Source: Bacteroidetes bacterium UBA4009
Lineage (GTDB): Bacteria > Bacteroidota > Bacteroidia > NS11-12g > UBA9320
Length of the DNA: 10,674 nt
NCBI GenBank assembly: GCA_002384205.1
Contig: DGBH01000005.1
Span: 1,712 to 12,385 of the forward strand
Direction: 5' to 3'
Position 1 is the first letter of the stretch; the number at the start of each line of letters is the position of its first letter. The notes beneath the pieces are model-generated. The model was not told the DNA's origin. It was given only the letters and a program-made list of their open reading frames with translations, and ran no database searches. Made by a program: the position numbers and the translations under genes. Of this stretch, positions 7,501 through 10,674 are shown piece by piece.

Positions 7501-7914
7501 AAAGAATTTGCTGAAATGGCTGCGCAACAAGCTGCCATACGTCAAAAACTACAAGACCTCAAACGCCAGCTAGATAAGGAAGGCAAAGGGGGTAGTCTCG
7601 GAAACCTAAAGAAGACAGAAGACTTAATGGATGAACTAGAAAAGGACCTGTATTATAAAAAACTAAATTCAGAAACTTTTAAAAAACTTGATCTACTACA
7701 GATCAAGTTGAGTGAGCACGAAAAAGCAGAACGCGAACAAGAACAAGACAATAAGCGCACAAGTAACCAAGGCCAAGATGCCCCTCGCCCTATTCCGCCT
7801 AGCATACAAAAATATCTTGACGAGAAGAAAAAAGAAACCGAACTTTTAAAGCGCGTATCGCCTGAGTTACAACCTTACTATCAAGATAAGGTGAAGCACT
7901 ATTTCGGTAATTAA
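4594..7914 (+). CDS. DUF4175 family membrane-anchored coiled-coil protein
   Basis: A 1106-residue protein of the Bacteroidota DUF4175 family; its function is not known to me. Two transmembrane helices near the N-terminus (about 24-44 and 54-78) and a third at 153-171 anchor it in the inner membrane. Residues 180-488 are beta-rich, like repeated immunoglobulin-type domains, and contain a YPAYLSLP motif (289-296) followed by GELNVPQGTVIRW, which is characteristic of the family. From about residue 490 to 780 there is a nearly unbroken Lys/Glu-rich coiled coil. A more conserved helical block follows (about 782-905, with YNNLRQILENLIQLS and YAMTGYNNLALML). Then come a Lys/Gln/Gly/Pro-rich low-complexity stretch (about 905-1000) and a helical C-terminus ending in LLKRVSPELQPYYQDKVKHY. 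The only usable start is TTG at 4594: an in-frame TAA is at 4576-4578 and the family N-terminus begins just after. It stands alone, with a promoter candidate and a terminator. Confidence 0.9.
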   Translation: MTPNALIERLETFIKKYYQNQLLKGAILSISLVAILFFAISFFEYWGRFGISIRTSLFVIFIALCMAVITWYIIRPVLGLINVSRQFGIREASILIGNHFPEVKDKLLNTIQLQENAKAGDHSLLIASIEQRITELKPIPFSNAIPFKDNIKYVKYAFLPAIALVFILLVSPGFKKSSDRFVHFGQHFEIEAPFTFNSNLHHLHAIQNQTIDIPLSIEGDKIPQDAYIHIGNQRYKMQGVTNGKFNYTLSNIQKSERIFFEAGGFSSKEYELAVLLKPSIVGYSATITYPAYLSLPSETVRNIGELNVPQGTVIRWSFNTKNVKGLHIVPEGSTLKPVSNKISFTRKFMKSTVLKVNTLNEDVPQGDSILYQINVTPDEYPQIAVEKKEDSLSQKIYYFLGDISDDHGFSKLTFHYQFTKSSKAENKEKSGVMPVALTKNITSQHFYHYWNLNIIDVQAEDEIEYFFTVWDNDGVNGSKATKSEVHTYKAPSLKELKEQTEEANKEIKSAMAGAQADAKQMEKEINSIEKMLTEKKNLDWNDKKKIQDLLDKQKELEKKIKNSFDKNLEKNLKEEEFNPIQEDLLQKQKELEKLMDQVLDEDTRKLLEKIEKLLQENRKDELKEALDQFKFNEKEMSKEMDRMLELFKELELEKKLNETIDKLNELAQKEKELRDKSEKEKGKNEDLAKEQEKIKKEFEEVKKDLQDIQKKNENLESPMDLPPKDEKAQKASDKLNEAQQKQGKGKNKEAAEDMDDAAEEMKEMAEEMQEEMEDAMEEQQEEDYNNLRQILENLIQLSFNQEKVMTGFKENQNYSPKYIELRQSQRKIKDETKMVEDSLLALSKRNIQIQSFVNEEIAKVNQNLDKALTYLGERTTDYALVHQQYAMTGYNNLALMLSESLKQMQEQMKAQKQNKGKPKSECKKPGGNPKDGKNKKPNASAIKKMQDELAKQMKQLEEGQKQGKGKPGSKEFAEMAAQQAAIRQKLQDLKRQLDKEGKGGSLGNLKKTEDLMDELEKDLYYKKLNSETFKKLDLLQIKLSEHEKAEREQEQDNKRTSNQGQDAPRPIPPSIQKYLDEKKKETELLKRVSPELQPYYQDKVKHYFGN

Positions 7915-7946
7915 TACAATCACTACCCGAGATGGTAATAAAAGGA

Positions 7947-7975
7947 GATTAGGATAAGACTTAATCGTTTTTTTT
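7947..7975 (+). terminator. Intrinsic terminator after the DUF4175 gene
   Basis: GATTAGG (7947-7953) pairs with CTTAATC (7960-7966) over seven bases, one a G-T wobble, around the loop ATAAGA. One G and eight T follow (7968-7975). It lies 32 bases after the TAA, the expected arrangement for a Rho-independent terminator, although the stem is A+T-rich. Confidence 0.6.
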
Positions 7976-8000
7976 AATCGTAATTTGCTCGTTCGAAACA

Positions 8001-8019
8001 TATAGTCACTTTAACTATA
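8001..8019. promoter_or_regulatory. Small palindrome upstream of the GH16 gene
   Basis: TATAGT (8001-8006) and ACTATA (8014-8019) are perfect inverted repeats seven bases apart, 23 bases before the GH16 start codon. It could be a dimeric regulator site or a leader hairpin. No promoter of the TTG-N19-TAnnTTyG form could be found in the 128-base gap, and a six-base A+T-rich palindrome may be chance. The leader just before the ATG is A-rich (AACAAAAACATACC), as is usual for unled ribosome binding in this phylum. Confidence 0.3.
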
Positions 8020-8042
8020 AGTAAGATTAACAAAAACATACC

Positions 8043-9659
8043 ATGCAAAAAAACATCGTAATTATTTGCTGCTTCATACTCACAGCATCCACCTCTTTTG
8101 CTCAAACTCTTCAAGATAACTTTGAAGGAAATGGAAACGTAACCACTTGGTTGGGAGATGATTGCACCATAAACGCCACTTTTACAAATCCATATCCATC
8201 AGGGATCAATACCTCTACTACTGTTTTAAAATACGAGGATCAAGGTGGGTTGTATGCAAATGTCAGGTTAGACGCTAGTCAAAATTTTAACATAAATTCT
8301 CATTCAAGTTTCTCACTTAAACTCTACGTACCTTCTAATGGCATAAGTGGTAATCAAACCAATCAAGTATCGCTCAAATTACAAAATGGGCAACTAGAAA
8401 GTCCTTGGGTAACTCAGTGCGAAATCGTTAAAACCATAACGCTAAACCAATGGCAAGAGATAACATTTGATTTCAGCACCGATATCTATATAAATCTTGA
8501 TGGCAATTCGCCTTCACCTACCCAACGTGCTGATTTTAATAGAGTGGTTATTCAACTAAACGGAGAAAACAACAATGATAAAGTAGTAGCATATTTAGAT
8601 GATTTCTCTCACCAAGACACCATTATCATATCACCCGTTTTTAATAAATTAGTTTGGTCAGATGAGTTTGATGTTGACGGATCGATAGATGACACCAAAT
8701 GGTTTCAGCAAACCAAATTACCTGCAGGAGGCAGTTGGTACAATGGAGAAATTCAACATTATACCAATCAAGATTCCAATGCCTATGTAACCGACGGAAT
8801 GCTTCACCTTGTGGCACGTAAAGAATCGTTTACAGACCAAGGCGTTACCAAGACACATACCTCCGCTAGATTAAATTCAAAGTTTATTTTCACCTACGGA
8901 CGTGTAGAAGTTCGTGCTAAGTTACCTTCAGGTGTGGGCACTTGGCCTGCTATATGGACTCTTGGACAAAACATTTCAGAAACAGGTGCCTATTGGGAAC
9001 AAATGGGGTATGGCAAAGTGGGCTGGCCCGCTTGTGGTGAAATAGACATTATGGAACATTGGGGGAATAACCAAAACTACATTTCAAGTGCTACACACAC
9101 TCCTTCAAGCTATGGCAATACGGTGAATGTAGCTGGTCAAATTATACCTACAGCCTCAACTGAATTTCATATTTACGCATTAGAATGGACCAACGATAAA
9201 CTCGTATTTAGCGTCGACAGTGTGATACATTTTGTATATAACCCGGATGTTAAAAATCCAAGTTCTTGGCCCTATACAGATCCTCAATACATTTTACTCA
9301 ATATTGCATTGCAGCCAAGTATATCCACTAATTTTACAAAGGGCTCTATGGATATAGATTATGTACGTGTATATGAAGAAGGCACCAATACGATAGAACA
9401 TAAACCGATTACCCGCACTCCATTTTTCTATCCTAATCCAGTACTCAACAGGCTAACTATTCAACTTAACAATCCCATTGAACAGCAGGTAGTCGTAAAA
9501 ATATATAGCGTAGATGGAAAATTAATAAGCACCGACACGTTACGTGCCACTCAAAACAAAATAGAAATCAATGAGTTAAGTAAACTCCCAGGTGGCATGT
9601 ATATGGCAGACTTTTCGCTAAACAACCATAACTACAATTTGAAATTCATCAAGCAATAA
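8043..9659 (+). CDS. Secreted GH16 beta-glucanase (laminarinase type) with type IX sorting domain
   Basis: A 538-residue glycoside hydrolase. The signal peptide is residues 1-20, with cleavage probably after TSFA. Residues 24-190 form a beta-sandwich like carbohydrate-binding or galactose-binding-like modules (NFEGNG at the start, YLDDF at the end). Residues 200-445 are the GH16 jelly roll: WSDEFD (205-210), WYNGEIQHYT (232-241), GTWPAIWTLG (299-308), the active site E333-I-D335-I-M-E338 with nucleophile E333 and acid/base E338, and DYVRVYEE (439-446). The extra residue in ExDxxE is the beta-bulge form found in laminarinases and agarases rather than lichenases. The glucanase-like WPACGEIDIMEHWG surroundings favour beta-1,3-glucan as substrate. 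Residues about 462-538, beginning FYPNPVLNRLTI, are a type A sorting domain for export by the type IX (Por) system. All catalytic residues are present. It has its own terminator and no SusC/SusD neighbour. Confidence 0.93.
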   Translation: MQKNIVIICCFILTASTSFAQTLQDNFEGNGNVTTWLGDDCTINATFTNPYPSGINTSTTVLKYEDQGGLYANVRLDASQNFNINSHSSFSLKLYVPSNGISGNQTNQVSLKLQNGQLESPWVTQCEIVKTITLNQWQEITFDFSTDIYINLDGNSPSPTQRADFNRVVIQLNGENNNDKVVAYLDDFSHQDTIIISPVFNKLVWSDEFDVDGSIDDTKWFQQTKLPAGGSWYNGEIQHYTNQDSNAYVTDGMLHLVARKESFTDQGVTKTHTSARLNSKFIFTYGRVEVRAKLPSGVGTWPAIWTLGQNISETGAYWEQMGYGKVGWPACGEIDIMEHWGNNQNYISSATHTPSSYGNTVNVAGQIIPTASTEFHIYALEWTNDKLVFSVDSVIHFVYNPDVKNPSSWPYTDPQYILLNIALQPSISTNFTKGSMDIDYVRVYEEGTNTIEHKPITRTPFFYPNPVLNRLTIQLNNPIEQQVVVKIYSVDGKLISTDTLRATQNKIEINELSKLPGGMYMADFSLNNHNYNLKFIKQ

Positions 9660-9689
9660 GCATATTTAATAGACTAACTAACTATTGAG

Positions 9690-9717
9690 ACAAGGGCGGA
9701 ATATTTCCGTCCTTTGT
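9690..9717 (+). terminator. Terminator-like hairpin after the GH16 gene
   Basis: ACAAGGGCGGAA (9690-9701) pairs with TTCCGTCCTTTGT (9705-9717) around a three-base loop, with one bulged T and one G-T pair. This G+C-rich hairpin is out of character with the A+T-rich surroundings and lies 30 bases after the stop. Only short T groups follow it (TGTTAG), so it is a strong hairpin but not a textbook T-tract terminator. It could also protect the 3' end of the message. Confidence 0.65.
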
Positions 9718-9775
9718 TGTTAGATAACTTTCATAAAAAGCCTTGTGCATCTTAATCTCCATTACTTTTAGACAG

Positions 9776-9805
9776 TTAGACCTTCCAATTAATTCCCTAT
9801 TTTCG
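9776..9805 (+). promoter_or_regulatory. Candidate promoter for the Asp-box protein gene
   Basis: TTA (9776-9778, one mismatch from TTG), a 19-base spacer, then TATTTTCG (9798-9805). The spacing equals that of the DUF4175 promoter candidate, and the -7 element equals the one before the thioredoxin gene. The start codon follows 18 bases later. Confidence 0.45.
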
Positions 9806-9823
9806 TAGTTCTTATAAAATATC

Positions 9824-10674
9824 ATGCGTTCTAAAAACACCCTCTTTACAATTAGTATCATCCTATTAGCAAGTTTATCTTCATTTGCACAAACAGAAGT
9901 TTCTTACAAAGAAATGATGGATGACAATTCCTATAATTTTTATGAGGTGGTAGATGCTGCCAACGCATACTTTGATGCCAACGGGAGAATAAAAGGCAGT
10001 GGTTGGAAAAATTTTGAACGTTGGAAAGCGGAAAACGAAAGTAAGTTTTATCCCTCTGGAGATAGATCTAACGTAGATTTTTATGGGGTAACTAAAACCT
10101 ATACCGAAATTGCAAACCAAGCACAGAATCTTAAAAACAAAGCATCATTTACAGACGGTTGGGTAGAATTAGGCCCTTGGAGTGCCAACAACATAACCTC
10201 TCATTACTCGCCAGGCATTGGACGTGTGCAAGATTTTTGGGTAAACCCCAACAATACAAACCAAATGTATATTGCAAGTAGTACTGGAGGATTTTGGAAA
10301 TCGAATAACGGAGGAAATACGTGGCAAAACACCACCGATTTTCTGCCGGCAGCAGGCGTTTTCACCTTTGATGTAAACCCAAACAATACCAATGAAATCC
10401 TAATTGCAGTCTGCCAAGGTGGATTTTTATATACGCACGGCATATATAGAAGCACTGACGCAGGAGCAACATGGACCGTCTCTAACTTTGGGCCTGCCAA
10501 CTTAGGCTGGGGAGGACTTGGATCTAATGTTAGAATCACCAAATTACGCTATCATCCTACGGTTTCCAATCAAGTATTTGTCGGGACTTCACTTGGATTA
10601 TTTGTTTCTACAGACAATCTTGACACTTGGCAATCTAAGTTTGGAGGTAACGTAACAGATGTAGCTTTTCATCC
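9824..10674 (+). CDS. Secreted Asp-box (BNR/VPS10-like) beta-propeller protein, N-terminal part
   Basis: The frame is open from ATG 9824 to the window edge: 283 codons, with the rest outside. The signal peptide is residues 1-22 (MRSKN, hydrophobic core, SSFA before Q). A helical stretch follows (25-107, including NFERWKAENESKFYPSG), then propeller strands from residue 113 (WVELGPWS). Three Asp-boxes of the form SxDxGxTW are visible: SNNGGNTW (160-167), STDAGATW (210-217) and STDNLDTW (262-269). They lie in blades like those of sialidases and VPS10 sortilin-type proteins. The block WVELGP...SPGIGRV...NPNNTNQMYIASSTGGFW is common in large flavobacterial cell-surface proteins that carry a C-terminal type IX sorting domain; whether this one does cannot be seen here. 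No catalytic sialidase residues can be assigned, so an adhesion or binding role is as likely as an enzymatic one. Confidence 0.85.
   Translation, partial: MRSKNTLFTISIILLASLSSFAQTEVSYKEMMDDNSYNFYEVVDAANAYFDANGRIKGSGWKNFERWKAENESKFYPSGDRSNVDFYGVTKTYTEIANQAQNLKNKASFTDGWVELGPWSANNITSHYSPGIGRVQDFWVNPNNTNQMYIASSTGGFWKSNNGGNTWQNTTDFLPAAGVFTFDVNPNNTNEILIAVCQGGFLYTHGIYRSTDAGATWTVSNFGPANLGWGGLGSNVRITKLRYHPTVSNQVFVGTSLGLFVSTDNLDTWQSKFGGNVTDVAFH

Noticed and set aside
6071..7538. Several reverse-strand open frames opposite the DUF4175 coiled coil
   Set aside because: They are Phe/Leu/Cys-rich translations of the complement of Lys/Glu/Gln codons and show no start context or family likeness; they follow from the sense composition.
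7961..7980. TTAATCG repeated on both sides of the T run
   Set aside because: The first copy is explained by the terminator stem, and two seven-base A+T-rich words are weak evidence for a regulator site.

Overview
The window is A+T-rich chromosomal DNA from a member of the Bacteroidota, most likely a flavobacterium-like organism. The evidence is a GH16 glucanase ending in a type A Por (type IX) secretion sorting domain, LVIVD-repeat lipoproteins, a DUF4175 protein of the Bacteroidota type, an RlmD of the Bacteroidota type, weak or absent Shine-Dalgarno sequences, and promoter candidates of the Bacteroidota form (TTG, about 19 bases, TAnnTTyG). No mobile element, CRISPR array, tRNA or rRNA is visible.

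Layout. Positions 1-2427 (plus strand) hold a tight run of four genes: the 3' end of an LVIVD beta-propeller protein, a second smaller LVIVD lipoprotein starting one base after it, a small outer-membrane-barrel-like protein, and a GNAT acetyltransferase that overlaps the barrel gene by 14 bases and has no ATG start. Six bases separate its end from the convergent minus-strand pair rlmD (2434-3837) and an exported thioredoxin-like protein (3844-4329). The 264-base gap at 4330-4593 is a divergent control region. It holds promoter candidates in both directions, a tandem 9-base repeat and a possible 29-residue membrane peptide. From 4594 to 7914 a 1106-residue DUF4175 protein (membrane anchor, beta-rich part, very long charged coiled coil) stands alone and ends at a good intrinsic terminator. 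A secreted laminarinase-type GH16 enzyme follows (8043-9659) with its own terminator. The window closes inside a secreted Asp-box (BNR) beta-propeller protein that starts at 9824.

How the genes fit together. Most encoded products are envelope or secreted proteins: two propeller proteins, a barrel, an exported thioredoxin, a membrane-anchored coiled-coil protein, a type IX-secreted glucanase and a probable type IX-secreted propeller protein. RlmD (23S rRNA m5U methylation) and the GNAT enzyme are the cytoplasmic exceptions. The glucanase points to use of laminarin or other beta-1,3-glucans, but there is no SusC/SusD pair here, so it is not shown to be part of a polysaccharide utilisation locus.

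I found no clear new multi-gene system. The items most worth a second look are a repeated TATyTTCG -7 element at three gene starts, the orphan DUF4175 protein, three neighbouring genes that can only start at TTG, a run of ten A just inside rlmD, the possible 29-residue membrane peptide, and the LVIVD pair plus barrel cluster.
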